Both the position numbers and the translations under genes were made by a program. A stretch of 15,589 bases of DNA, taken from the NCBI GenBank assembly GCA_017613475.1, contig JAGADT010000167.1, positions 1 to 15,589 of the forward strand, read 5' to 3'. How positions within the stretch are numbered: the stretch's first letter is position 1; each line of letters starts with the position of its first letter. The stretch is from Desulfovibrionaceae bacterium (GTDB taxonomy: Bacteria; Desulfobacterota; Desulfovibrionia; Desulfovibrionales; Desulfovibrionaceae). The notes below the pieces were generated by a model that was not told where the DNA came from, made no database searches, and was given only the letters and a program-made list of their open reading frames with translations. Shown here one piece after another: positions 7,369 to 14,585 of the stretch.

Positions 7369-8430
7369 ATGAACACGCCAACGGCCAGCATCATCATGCC
7401 CGTGTACAATGCGGAACCCTTCCTTGCGGACACCATCGCTTCCGTACTGCGCCAGACCGTAAGGGATTTTGAGCTGATACTCGTTGATGACGGCTCATCA
7501 GACGCATCCGTTTCCATCGCGCGCGGCATGGATGACCCGCGCATACGGATTATCCTGCATGAAAAAAACCAGGGCGTGGCCGCCGCCACAAACACCGGCT
7601 ACGCCGCCGCCAAAGGGGACTATATCCTCCCCATGGACCACGACGACCTCGCCATGCCCAGGCGCCTTGAATGCCAGCTTTCCTTCCTTAAAAAGCACCC
7701 GGAGCTGGATGGCTGCGGCGCGGGGCACATCACGCTCTCGCCCTGCGCATGGCTGGACAGGCAGCGCGCGCGCGTAAAATCGCTGTCAAGCCGCTTCATC
7801 CCCTCCAGCCAGGCTGCCTGCGAAGCCCTCTGGGGCGGCATCCTCTTCAATCCCACGCTCTGCTTCAGGCGGAAGACGCTGCAGCTGGCGGACCATTGGT
7901 GGGACAGCCGCCTTTCCGCCGGCGCGGATGACGAATTTTACGGGCGCCTCATTGCAGCCGGGGCCAGGTTCTGCGTGCTGCCTGATGTTGTCCTGCGCTA
8001 CAGGCGCCACGCGGGGAACCTTTCCCGCCGCTCAAAGGAGCGCACCCTCGCCGCCCGCTCAGCTACAGCACTGGCCGGGCTTGCCCGCCTGCTTCCTGAC
8101 GCGGCAGAGAATCAGAAAAAACTGCACGCCGCCATCGCCACGCGCGACCGCAGCCTCCTGACGCCTGAACGGCTGCCAGAAATCACCTCCTTCCTGCGCG
8201 AAATGCTGCAGGCCAATGCCCGCGGCGCCGGCCTTGATGAAGAAGCCTTAAAAGGCGTCATGGCCCGGCACTGGAGCCGCGTCTGCGCCATTGCCGGATG
8301 CAAAAACCTGCCGGCAGCGTTCCGCGCCTACTACGGATTCACAGAACTGCGTCGCTACCTCCGCTCGCCGTTCTTTCTGCTCTACCAGTGGCAAAAAAGA
8401 CGGTTGAGCCGCCTTTCAGGCCTGCGCTGA
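7369..8430 (+). CDS. Family 2 glycosyltransferase
   Basis: This 353-residue inverting GT-A glycosyltransferase is probably cytoplasmic or membrane-associated. The N-terminal catalytic domain starts SIIMPVYNAE (7-16) and has the nucleotide-sugar motifs LILVDDGSSD (36-45) and DHDD (90-93, metal-binding DxD type). ADDEF (186-190) supplies the usual catalytic base region, followed by RYRRHAGNLS (210-219). The C-terminal third (about 225-353) is helical and basic at the end, without a clear transmembrane span. The ATG at 7369 gives a start right before the domain; the open frame upstream crosses the hairpin and lolA and is unlikely. It converges with a GT4 gene. Such pairs usually build surface glycans; donor and acceptor are unknown. 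Confidence 0.9.
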   Translation: MNTPTASIIMPVYNAEPFLADTIASVLRQTVRDFELILVDDGSSDASVSIARGMDDPRIRIILHEKNQGVAAATNTGYAAAKGDYILPMDHDDLAMPRRLECQLSFLKKHPELDGCGAGHITLSPCAWLDRQRARVKSLSSRFIPSSQAACEALWGGILFNPTLCFRRKTLQLADHWWDSRLSAGADDEFYGRLIAAGARFCVLPDVVLRYRRHAGNLSRRSKERTLAARSATALAGLARLLPDAAENQKKLHAAIATRDRSLLTPERLPEITSFLREMLQANARGAGLDEEALKGVMARHWSRVCAIAGCKNLPAAFRAYYGFTELRRYLRSPFFLLYQWQKRRLSRLSGLR

Positions 8431-8436
8431 ATAAGC

Positions 8437-8475
8437 AAAAAACCGGCTGGCACATGGAAACCACGCGCCAGCCGG
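8437..8475 (-). terminator. Intrinsic terminator between convergent glycosyltransferase genes
   Basis: CCGGCTGGC (8443-8451) and GCCAGCCGG (8467-8475) form a perfect nine-pair stem with a 15-base loop. On the minus strand it is followed by six Ts (8442-8437), the classic form, so it should end the GT4 transcript. Read on plus it lies just after the GT2 stop but lacks a T tract. Confidence 0.8.
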
Positions 8476-8502
8476 CCATGACCGTTTCCGACGGCAGAAC
8501 GC

Positions 8503-9585
8503 TTATTTGCTGGCCGGAAGCTCCTCCAGGGCAGCAGCCAAATCCGCCTTAAAACCATCCTCAGCATACCACGCGGCAACCTCCACGCCATTCTGCCGGA
8601 TACTATCCATGACAGGAGAGGCGTATTCCCTGCACGCCATCTCCAAAACGCGCGCCATGTCTTCAGCATCCCTCGGATTGCCGTACAAGGCATACAGACC
8701 CTGCTTTCCTCCCGCGCCCCGATGAAACATGTGGTACTCAGGGATATCGGAAAGGACGCAGAGCATCCCGCAGGCCATGCCCTCCACCGCAGGCAGGCCA
8801 AAGCCCTCCATCAGCGACGGCGAAAACAAAATATGCGACGTGCGGCATAAGCGGATCAGCGCGTCATGGGGAAGGCAATGGAGGGATTCGTCAACGTATG
8901 CGGCCAGGTCCGCAGGCAGAGGCTCTCCCGTAGAAACATGCGTAATAAAAACAGGCGTGCGCTGCCTGAGGAGCTTCAGCGCTTCCAGGCCAAGGCGGAT
9001 GTTTTTGAACGGGACAGCGTGGCTGCCGACCATGACAATGCGGCAAGGCGGAATGGGCGGCGCGGACTCCCCCTGCCTTGGCGGCAGGTTCAGGACGTTC
9101 CGCACCATCCTGGAAGCATGACCCATGGACTTCAGCGAAGCTTCAATATTCCACGAAACACTCCAAAAGACATCCGGCAGGCTGTACGCTTTTTTCAGCG
9201 CGGCCATATCCCTGGACTGGCGCATTCCCAACACAAGGCGGCCAAGAGGCCAGGCGTACTTGGCCCGGGACCTCTCTGCCTCGTAATAATAGCCCATCTC
9301 CTCAACATGCCGGCTCTGGACAAGAAAAACCAGCAGCGGCACATGGGGCCTGAGCCTGGGGAGGTCAGGATAATGGCAGGCCACAACAACATCCGGCTGA
9401 AGGTCCCGGACAGCGGATACGCTCTCCAGCTTTTGCGTGGGGACATCAATCTCGTAGCTGTCATCCTGCTTCAGGAAAGCCAGAACGGCCTCATGGCCCA
9501 TTTCGTTCAGCGCACGCACATGCCGCATGAGCACAAGCGTGCCGCCGCTCAGCGAAAACGAAGAGATGAAATAAACAAGACGCAT
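8503..9585 (-). CDS. Family 4 (GT-B) glycosyltransferase
   Basis: This 360-residue retaining glycosyltransferase has two Rossmann-like domains. The N-terminal half begins MRLVYFISSF and contains SLSGGTLVLMRHVRAL (11-26), the glycine-rich acceptor-side loop. The C-terminal half starts near IVMVGSH (183-189) and has FSPSLMEGFGLPAVEGMACG (254-273), the E-x7-E donor motif (E260, E268). The ATG at 9585 follows a purine-rich AAGAGA; the open frame extends 24 codons further but without a better site. It is flanked by terminator-like hairpins on both sides, so it may be transcribed alone, though no clear promoter was found. Sugar and acceptor are unknown; surface polysaccharide or protein glycosylation is the likely setting. 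Confidence 0.9.
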   Translation of the reverse strand: MRLVYFISSFSLSGGTLVLMRHVRALNEMGHEAVLAFLKQDDSYEIDVPTQKLESVSAVRDLQPDVVVACHYPDLPRLRPHVPLLVFLVQSRHVEEMGYYYEAERSRAKYAWPLGRLVLGMRQSRDMAALKKAYSLPDVFWSVSWNIEASLKSMGHASRMVRNVLNLPPRQGESAPPIPPCRIVMVGSHAVPFKNIRLGLEALKLLRQRTPVFITHVSTGEPLPADLAAYVDESLHCLPHDALIRLCRTSHILFSPSLMEGFGLPAVEGMACGMLCVLSDIPEYHMFHRGAGGKQGLYALYGNPRDAEDMARVLEMACREYASPVMDSIRQNGVEVAAWYAEDGFKADLAAALEELPASK

Positions 9586-9657
9586 ATTCTCTTTTCCCTT
9601 TGAAAAAAACCGTGTCCTGCAAAAAATTTCTTTCCACCGCCAACGCCGGATTAACAC

Positions 9658-9696
9658 AAAAGCCGCCCCCAGACTTTCTTACAGGGCGGCTTTTTT
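9658..9696 (-). terminator. Bidirectional-shaped terminator between the small ORF and GT4
   Basis: AAAAGCCGCCC (9658-9668) pairs with GGGCGGCTTTT (9684-9694). The T run is four bases on minus and six on plus. The upstream minus gene ends at 9753, so it most likely ends that transcript before the GT4 gene. No plus-strand gene reaches it. Confidence 0.75.
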
Positions 9697-9752
9697 GCAA
9701 CACGCAGCTCTGCGATCCCCAAAGGGAAGCCAGAGCAAACATTTGGGGCATC

Positions 9753-10163
9753 TTAACTGTTCGCGGCGCGAAGCGTCTCCTCCACCACGCCAAGGGCGGC
9801 AGAAACCTGCTGCCCCATGCCGGCAAAGGTCCGCACCAGGAGAAGCAAGCGCTCCGTCGAGAGCCTTATGCGGCGGAACCCATCATTAACCGTGCAGTAA
9901 TGCCCCTGCACGGAAACGCAGTAAGCCCGGCGGCTTTTCTCGCGTCCGCGCCCTGTGACAATAACATATACCTGATCATTGGATGACGTCACATACAGTG
10001 TCTGCCGCGTCAGCGCACCGGTCTCTTCATCATACCAGGAGCCACCGGCAAACTGCCGCCCCACAAAACGCAGTGTCGTACCGTTATCCAGGCGCAGCGA
10101 CACCTGCTCCAGCGCCGTCCCCCACGCTGAATCTGAAGCGCCAAACCCCGCGTCATTCATCAT
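9753..10163 (-). CDS. Conserved-looking small protein of unknown function
   Basis: I do not recognise this 136-residue protein. The first two thirds look beta-rich: VSLRLDNGTTLRFVGRQF (21-38), then a WYDEETGALTRQTLYVT segment (43-59) and VYVIVTGRG (65-73). A basic stretch (REKSRRAY, 74-81) and two cysteines (82, 90) follow. The last third is helical (RLLLLVRTFAGMG; ALGVVEETLRAA). There is no signal peptide or membrane span. Start choice is between adjacent ATGs at 10163 and 10160; GAGGGG upstream is better spaced for the second. A TTGACA lies in the gap before it. Coding character resembles its neighbours and it is followed by a terminator, so it is likely real. Confidence 0.7.
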   Translation of the reverse strand: MMNDAGFGASDSAWGTALEQVSLRLDNGTTLRFVGRQFAGGSWYDEETGALTRQTLYVTSSNDQVYVIVTGRGREKSRRAYCVSVQGHYCTVNDGFRRIRLSTERLLLLVRTFAGMGQQVSAALGVVEETLRAANS

Positions 10164-10220
10164 CTAACCCCTCATCAGCACATATTCATGAAACAGCTTG
10201 CACCAGCATCACTTTCCTTT

Positions 10221-10250
10221 TCGGTAGCATTCCCTCTGGCAATGTGTCAA
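10221..10250 (-). promoter_or_regulatory. Candidate promoter for the small unknown gene
   Basis: On the minus strand a perfect TTGACA (10250-10245) is followed after 18 bases by TACCGA (10226-10221), preceded by TGC as an extended -10. The -10 match is weak. The start point would lie roughly 50 bases before the coding start. This would let the gene be expressed apart from hemW. Confidence 0.35.
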
Positions 10251-10263
10251 TGAACATTCCTTT

Positions 10264-11394
10264 TTATGGAAAAATAAGATCCATTAAGGTAGCCAGCACC
10301 TCATTGGAAAGCAGCATGCCCTTTGCTGTCAGCCGCAGCCTGCCTGCGGAAATCAATGCCAGCCCGGAGCTCTCAAGCTCATGAAGAAACGCCTTAACCT
10401 GCGGAAGCTCCCACGCCTCCCCACACATGGCAGCGCCGTCCGCCGTGCGCAGGCCAAGCATAAGGCGCTCCTCTTCCAGGCGCCGCTGGTCCAGCTCCTC
10501 CCTTTCAGGCCGGGCGCGGCCCCTGGCAACCTCCAGCCACGCTTCCAGGCCAGGAGGGTTTGCCCAGCGGACGCCTTTCCGCGTAGAAACGGCTGCGGGC
10601 CCCAGCCCCAGGTACTCCTCCCCCTTCCAGTAGCCGCAGTTGTGGCGGCACATGCATCCCGGCCGGGCAAAATTTGAAATCTCATAGTGCCTGAAGCCAA
10701 GCGCTTCCATCCGCGCGGCGCCTTCCAGATACATGGCAGCCAAAATTTCCTCAGGCGGAAGGGAAATATGCCCCCGGGCCTCCGCCTCAGCCAGCGGCGT
10801 CCCTGGCTCAAGGGTTAATCCGTATGCGGAAATATGGCTGGGCTCCAGGGCAGCTGCCGCATCGATCTGCCCAAGCCAGCCTTTCAGCGTCTGCCCGGGA
10901 AGCCCCCACATCAAATCCACGCTCACGTTTTCAAAGCCGGCGGACCTTGCCGCATCCAGCGTGCGCACAGCATCTTCCGCGCTGTGGATCCTGCCCAGCA
11001 TGCGGAGCATCCCTTCATCCAGGGACTGCACGCCAACGGAAAGCCTGTTGAACCCTGCCACCGCCAAATCTTTCATGAAACCTGGGCGGAGCAGGGACTC
11101 AGGATTGCCTTCAATGGAGATTTCGGCATCCTCCGTCAGGGCAAAATGCCTGCCAATGCTTTCCAAAAGCGAGGACAGATCCAGCGCCGAAAGCAGGCTT
11201 GGCGTTCCGCCCCCAAAAAACACGGACGTCACAGGTTCGCCCCTGGATTCAGTGCCGCGCCGCACAAGCTCAGCCAGCAGTCCATCCAGATAGCTGCGGA
11301 TGCGCTCTCCGCCGCCATTCCCCAGCGGTTCCGAAAAAAACGCGCAGTAGCGGCACTTGCTCCTGCAGAACGGCACATGGATATAGAGCATCAT
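10264..11394 (-). CDS. hemW: Radical SAM heme chaperone HemW (HemN-like)
   Basis: HemW is a radical SAM protein that binds and transfers heme; it is often misannotated as coproporphyrinogen III oxidase. The 376-residue product has the 4Fe-4S motif C10-x3-C14-x2-C17, with Phe at 19 where HemN has a fourth Cys. It also has GGGTPS (61-66) and the HemW-type HNxxYW motif as HNCGYW (251-256). The C-terminal part ends with a small winged-helix-like region (LRLTAKGMLLSNEVLATLMD). Two further cysteines (247, 253) flank the normal C249, which is unusual. Start is one of two adjacent ATGs (11394 or 11391); the site upstream is a modest AGGG. It lies downstream of rlmH with its own predicted promoter. 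Confidence 0.9.
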   Translation of the reverse strand: MMLYIHVPFCRSKCRYCAFFSEPLGNGGGERIRSYLDGLLAELVRRGTESRGEPVTSVFFGGGTPSLLSALDLSSLLESIGRHFALTEDAEISIEGNPESLLRPGFMKDLAVAGFNRLSVGVQSLDEGMLRMLGRIHSAEDAVRTLDAARSAGFENVSVDLMWGLPGQTLKGWLGQIDAAAALEPSHISAYGLTLEPGTPLAEAEARGHISLPPEEILAAMYLEGAARMEALGFRHYEISNFARPGCMCRHNCGYWKGEEYLGLGPAAVSTRKGVRWANPPGLEAWLEVARGRARPEREELDQRRLEEERLMLGLRTADGAAMCGEAWELPQVKAFLHELESSGLALISAGRLRLTAKGMLLSNEVLATLMDLIFP

Positions 11395-11500
11395 GGCATG
11401 GACCCTGCGTTGAGGGCTGCTGCCGCGCCAAAAGGCCAGGCGGGCTCCCAGAGCAGCGGCAAACCCACGTGTTTATCATATAATTATCTGTATTTATTAC

Positions 11501-11529
11501 ATTATTTTTTAGATGAGAAAAGGCGTCAA
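11501..11529 (-). promoter_or_regulatory. Sigma70-like promoter for hemW
   Basis: On minus, TTGACG (11529-11524) and AATAAT (11506-11501) are separated by exactly 17 bases; each matches five of six consensus positions. The -35 box overlaps the rlmH stop codon (11528-11526). The region down to about 11470 is strikingly AT-rich against the GC-rich background. A transcript starting near 11494 would have a leader of about 100 bases before hemW. Confidence 0.6.
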
Positions 11530-11999
11530 TGGTGATATGGTATATTCCGCAATATGGATTCTGCCCTGTACAGCTGCTCAAAGAGCACAACGCGCGCCAG
11601 TTCATGCGGCAGCGTCAGGGGCCCGAAGGCAATCAAATGCCGGGCAGCGCGGCGCACGGAGTCGTCATAGCCAAACGCGCCGCCAATAATGAAGCAGGGC
11701 ACGCGGTTCACGTCCTCAGACAGCGCAGACAAAAATGAGGCAAATTCCCGGGACGTGCGGCATGTTCCGCGCTCGTCAAGGCAGATGGGGATGTCCTCCG
11801 GGGTCAACGCATCCAGGATTGCGCGGCTTTCCCTGGCTGCACGGTCAGCAGGGGAAAGCGAAGGGTCCGCGTCCCTGAGGCAGGTTTCCGTCAAGCGGCG
11901 CCAGCGCACCAGGCGGGAACGGTAATAGTCCGCCGCATCTTTCCAAAAGGGCGTGCGCAGGCGGCCAACGGCCAGGATCCGCAGGGGCTTAAGTGTCAT
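11526..11999 (-). CDS. rlmH: 23S rRNA pseudouridine-1915 N3-methyltransferase RlmH
   Basis: RlmH is a small SPOUT-class SAM-dependent methyltransferase acting on helix 69 of 23S rRNA in assembled ribosomes. The 157-residue length is normal. Diagnostic segments are LDERG (74-78), the FIIGGAFGYDD SAM-binding knot (103-113), and the C-terminal block LTLPHELARVVLFEQLYRA (128-146) ending RNIPYHH. The ATG at 11999 follows AAGGAG at ideal spacing and places the start at the family's usual N-terminus. The open frame extends upstream across the divergent gap and is not used. Divergent from the TsaC gene. Confidence 0.95.
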   Translation of the reverse strand: MTLKPLRILAVGRLRTPFWKDAADYYRSRLVRWRRLTETCLRDADPSLSPADRAARESRAILDALTPEDIPICLDERGTCRTSREFASFLSALSEDVNRVPCFIIGGAFGYDDSVRRAARHLIAFGPLTLPHELARVVLFEQLYRAESILRNIPYHH

Positions 12000-12080
12000 G
12001 AAAGGCTCCTTCAGCGCTTTCGCGCCATGCAAAAGCCATGCAGCAGGCTCTGCCCGGATTTTGCAAAAATCGCCCCTTCC

Positions 12081-12109
12081 GCCAGGGAACGATGATATGT
12101 GCCAGGGAA
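12081..12109. repeat. Direct repeat GCCAGGGAA with a 20-base period
   Basis: GCCAGGGAA occurs at 12081-12089 and again at 12101-12109, exactly 20 bases (about two helical turns) apart. It lies in the 149-base gap between the divergent rlmH and TsaC genes. The spacing suits a dimeric regulator binding one face of DNA, but GCCAGG is common in this sequence, so chance is possible. Confidence 0.3.
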
Positions 12110-12148
12110 TGCACGGGCGGGATATACCGGTCACGGGAGGTTCAAACG

Positions 12149-12814
12149 ATGAAAGACAGCCTAAAGCCAATGCAGGCGCCGGATACCGCAGGACTTCCGC
12201 TGATTTCTTTCGAACGCGCCGTGGAGCTGATGCGCGCTTCAATCCCCGTCATTTTCCCGACGGAAACCCTTTTCGGATTGGGCAGCAGGGCGCTTGACGC
12301 AGACGCCTCAGCCAGGGTTTTCCGCGCCAAGCACCGTTCCACCGTCCGCCCGCTGCCCCTCATCCTTGGCGAATGGGAACAGCTTGACCAAATCGCCAAG
12401 GCGCCCGCGTTTATCATGCCGCTCCTTGAAAAATTTTGGCCCGGCCCCCTTTCCGTGCTCTTTCCCGCAAGGCTGCGCGTGCCGGAAGTGCTGACAGGGG
12501 GCACGGGGCACGTGGCCGTGCGCTTGTCTTCACACCCCGTGGCAGCGGCGCTGGCCCGTGCCGTAGGCGAACCCATCACTGCCAGCAGCGCGAATATCAG
12601 CGGGCGCCCCGCTGTCAGGCAGGCTTCTGAACTTGACCCTGAGCTGTTTGCCGCAGTGGGGGGTGTCCTGGATGAAGCGCCCATGCCGGCAGGCGGCGCG
12701 CCTTCCACGCTCATTGCCATAAACGAACAGCAGCGCATCGTTGTGCGCAGGGAAGGCGCCATTTCCTGCAGGCAGCTCATTGAGGCGGGTTTCCCCCTGG
12801 AAAACGGAGCTTAG
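12149..12814 (+). CDS. tsaC: L-threonylcarbamoyladenylate synthase, TsaC/YrdC type
   Basis: TsaC makes threonylcarbamoyl-AMP from threonine, bicarbonate and ATP, the first step of t6A37 modification of ANN-decoding tRNAs. The 221-residue protein shows the YrdC domain: PTETLFGLG (37-45, usually PTETxYGLG), KHR (61-63) with downstream PLPLIL, WPGPLSVLF (97-105), and ASSANISGRP (145-154). It lacks the extra C-terminal domain of Sua5, so it is the short TsaC form, slightly longer than E. coli TsaC. GGGAGG (12135-12140) eight bases before the ATG decides the start; an upstream ATG at 12038 lacks such a site. A weak hairpin follows before guaB. Confidence 0.92.
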   Translation: MKDSLKPMQAPDTAGLPLISFERAVELMRASIPVIFPTETLFGLGSRALDADASARVFRAKHRSTVRPLPLILGEWEQLDQIAKAPAFIMPLLEKFWPGPLSVLFPARLRVPEVLTGGTGHVAVRLSSHPVAAALARAVGEPITASSANISGRPAVRQASELDPELFAAVGGVLDEAPMPAGGAPSTLIAINEQQRIVVRREGAISCRQLIEAGFPLENGA

Positions 12815-12843
12815 CCAAAGGCACCCTTACGCTGGATTGAAGC

Positions 12844-12864
12844 CTGCCGGACGGCAGCCGTTTT
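12844..12864 (+). terminator. Weak candidate terminator after the TsaC gene
   Basis: CTGCC (12844-12848) and GGCAG (12853-12857) form a five-pair stem with a four-base loop, followed by CCG and four Ts (12861-12864). A second small stem (GCAGG/CCTGC) lies about 25 bases on. Both are short, so termination is uncertain. Confidence 0.35.
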
Positions 12865-12931
12865 CAGTTCTCAGGCTGCGCAGCAGGCGCAATCCTGCCC
12901 GGCGGGGGGAACCTAGCAATTTGCTCTTTCG

Positions 12932-12960
12932 TTGACAACACCATGGCTATGGACTACGCT
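12932..12960 (+). promoter_or_regulatory. Probable sigma70 promoter for guaB-guaA
   Basis: A perfect TTGACA (12932-12937) is followed after exactly 17 bases by TACGCT (12955-12960), which keeps the key T, A and final T of the -10 box. Transcription would start near 12967, leaving a leader of roughly 97 bases before guaB. Confidence 0.55.
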
Positions 12961-13022
12961 TTTTTCTTATCCATTTCATACCATTCCATCCATACGGAAG
13001 AATTTGCCATTCCCGGTTTCAA

Positions 13023-13042
13023 CCCGCACTGCGGGAGTTTTT
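13023..13042 (+). promoter_or_regulatory. Terminator-like hairpin in the guaB leader
   Basis: CCCGC (13023-13027) pairs with GCGGG (13031-13035) around ACT, then AG and five Ts (13038-13042). This has the form of a small intrinsic terminator, placed after the predicted guaB promoter and just before its ribosome binding site. It could end upstream read-through or act as an attenuator. The stem is only five pairs long. Confidence 0.35.
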
Positions 13043-13063
13043 AAGTATATTTGAGGAGGAGCC

Positions 13064-14527
13064 GTGGCCACGATACTCTGCAAGGCACTGACTTTTGACG
13101 ACGTGCTGCTGATGCCCAATTATTCTGAAGTCACACCTGATATGGTGGATGTGCGCGCATCGCTCACGCCTGACATTACGCTGAACATCCCCCTGATTTC
13201 AGCCGCCATGGATACGGTTACCGAATCGGCCATGGCCATTTCCATGGCACGGGCGGGGGGCATTGGCATCATCCATAAAAACATGCCCATTGACCGCCAG
13301 GTGCTTGAGGTTGCCAAGGTCAAGAAGTCTGAAAGCGGCATGATCCTCGACCCCATCACCGTGCATCCCGACGACACCGTTGCCGAAGCGCTCGACCTCA
13401 TGCAGACCTACCGCGTGTCCGGACTGCCCGTTATTGATGGAGAAAAGTCCCTGGTAGGCATCCTCACCAACCGCGACGTGCGCTTTGTGGAAGACCTCGA
13501 GGGCACGCTTGTGCGTGAAGTCATGACGCACGAAAACCTGGTCACCGTCTCCCCCGGCATCACGCTTCAGGAAGCCAAGCGCCATCTGCACGCCCACCGC
13601 ATTGAAAAGCTGCTTGTTGTTGACGAAAATGGGCAGCTTGCCGGGCTCCTGACCATGAAGGACATCGACAAGGTCCAGAAGTACCCCAACGCCTGCAAGG
13701 ATTCCCAGGGGCGGCTGCGCGTTGGCGGAGCCATCGGCGTCGGCAAGGATTCGCTCCCGCGGGCTGAAGCCCTGCTCAACGCCGGCGTTGACGTCCTGGT
13801 TCTCGACTCAGCGCACGGGCATTCCCGCAACATCATCAACGCCGTGCGCGACGTGCGCGAGGCCTTCCCCAACTGCCAGCTCATCGCCGGCAACGTAGCC
13901 ACCTACGAAGCCGCCCAGGCGCTGTTCCAGGCCGGGGCCAACACGGTCAAGGTCGGCATAGGACCGGGCTCCATCTGCACCACCCGCGTCGTGGCTGGCG
14001 TTGGCGTCCCGCAGATTACGGCCATTATGGAATGCGCCCGCGCAGCCCGCGAGGCAGGCCGCACCATCATTGCCGACGGCGGCATCAAATTCTCCGGAGA
14101 CATGGTCAAGGCGCTTGCCGTGGGTGCGAATTCCGTCATGATCGGAAGCCTCCTTGCCGGCACGGATGAAAGCCCGGGCGAAACCATCCTCTACCAGGGC
14201 AGGACGTATAAAATCTACCGCGGCATGGGCTCCATCGACGCCATGAAGCAGGGCAGCTCCGACCGTTATTTCCAGGAAAAATCCAAGAAACTGGTCCCGG
14301 AAGGCATAGTCGGCCGCGTACCGTACCGCGGTCCCGCGTCCGAAACGCTGTACCAGCTTGTGGGCGGGCTGCGTTCGGGCATGGGATACTGCGGCGCCCA
14401 GACGCTCGCTGACCTGTACGAAAAAGCCAGGCTGGTGGAAATCTCCCCCGCCGGGCTCCGTGAAAGCCATGTTCACGACGTCATCATTACCAAGGAAGCG
14501 CCAAACTACCGCGTAGACAACGCGTAG
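13064..14527 (+). CDS. guaB: IMP dehydrogenase
   Basis: GuaB oxidises IMP to XMP with NAD+, the committed step of guanine nucleotide synthesis. The 487-residue protein is full length. It has the TIM-barrel start LTFDDVLLMP (9-18), a CBS pair inserted at about residues 94-205, and the catalytic loop GPGSICTTR (300-308) with nucleophile C305. The flap region carries the GRVPYRG motif with the catalytic Arg-Tyr-type pair. The start is GTG, with a strong GAGGAGG site at 13053-13059. CBS domains bind adenine and guanine nucleotides and allow allosteric control. guaA follows after 58 bases, so co-transcription is likely. A predicted promoter and terminator-like hairpin precede it. Confidence 0.98.
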   Translation: MATILCKALTFDDVLLMPNYSEVTPDMVDVRASLTPDITLNIPLISAAMDTVTESAMAISMARAGGIGIIHKNMPIDRQVLEVAKVKKSESGMILDPITVHPDDTVAEALDLMQTYRVSGLPVIDGEKSLVGILTNRDVRFVEDLEGTLVREVMTHENLVTVSPGITLQEAKRHLHAHRIEKLLVVDENGQLAGLLTMKDIDKVQKYPNACKDSQGRLRVGGAIGVGKDSLPRAEALLNAGVDVLVLDSAHGHSRNIINAVRDVREAFPNCQLIAGNVATYEAAQALFQAGANTVKVGIGPGSICTTRVVAGVGVPQITAIMECARAAREAGRTIIADGGIKFSGDMVKALAVGANSVMIGSLLAGTDESPGETILYQGRTYKIYRGMGSIDAMKQGSSDRYFQEKSKKLVPEGIVGRVPYRGPASETLYQLVGGLRSGMGYCGAQTLADLYEKARLVEISPAGLRESHVHDVIITKEAPNYRVDNA

Positions 14528-14585
14528 CGGCAAGCCAAGCTCCAGAACGTGCCGCCTTAAGGAATACGTTTTCCAGGGAGTCCCC

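Noticed and set aside
8866..9603. A 245-codon open frame on the plus strand
   Set aside because: It is opposite the GT4 gene, which has the E-x7-E motif and a good start site; the plus frame shows no family features.
14527..14555. GCGGCA/TGCCGC inverted repeat between guaB and guaA
   Set aside because: Six pairs with a 17-base loop and no T tract; it is not a terminator, and guaA has a normal ribosome binding site just after.
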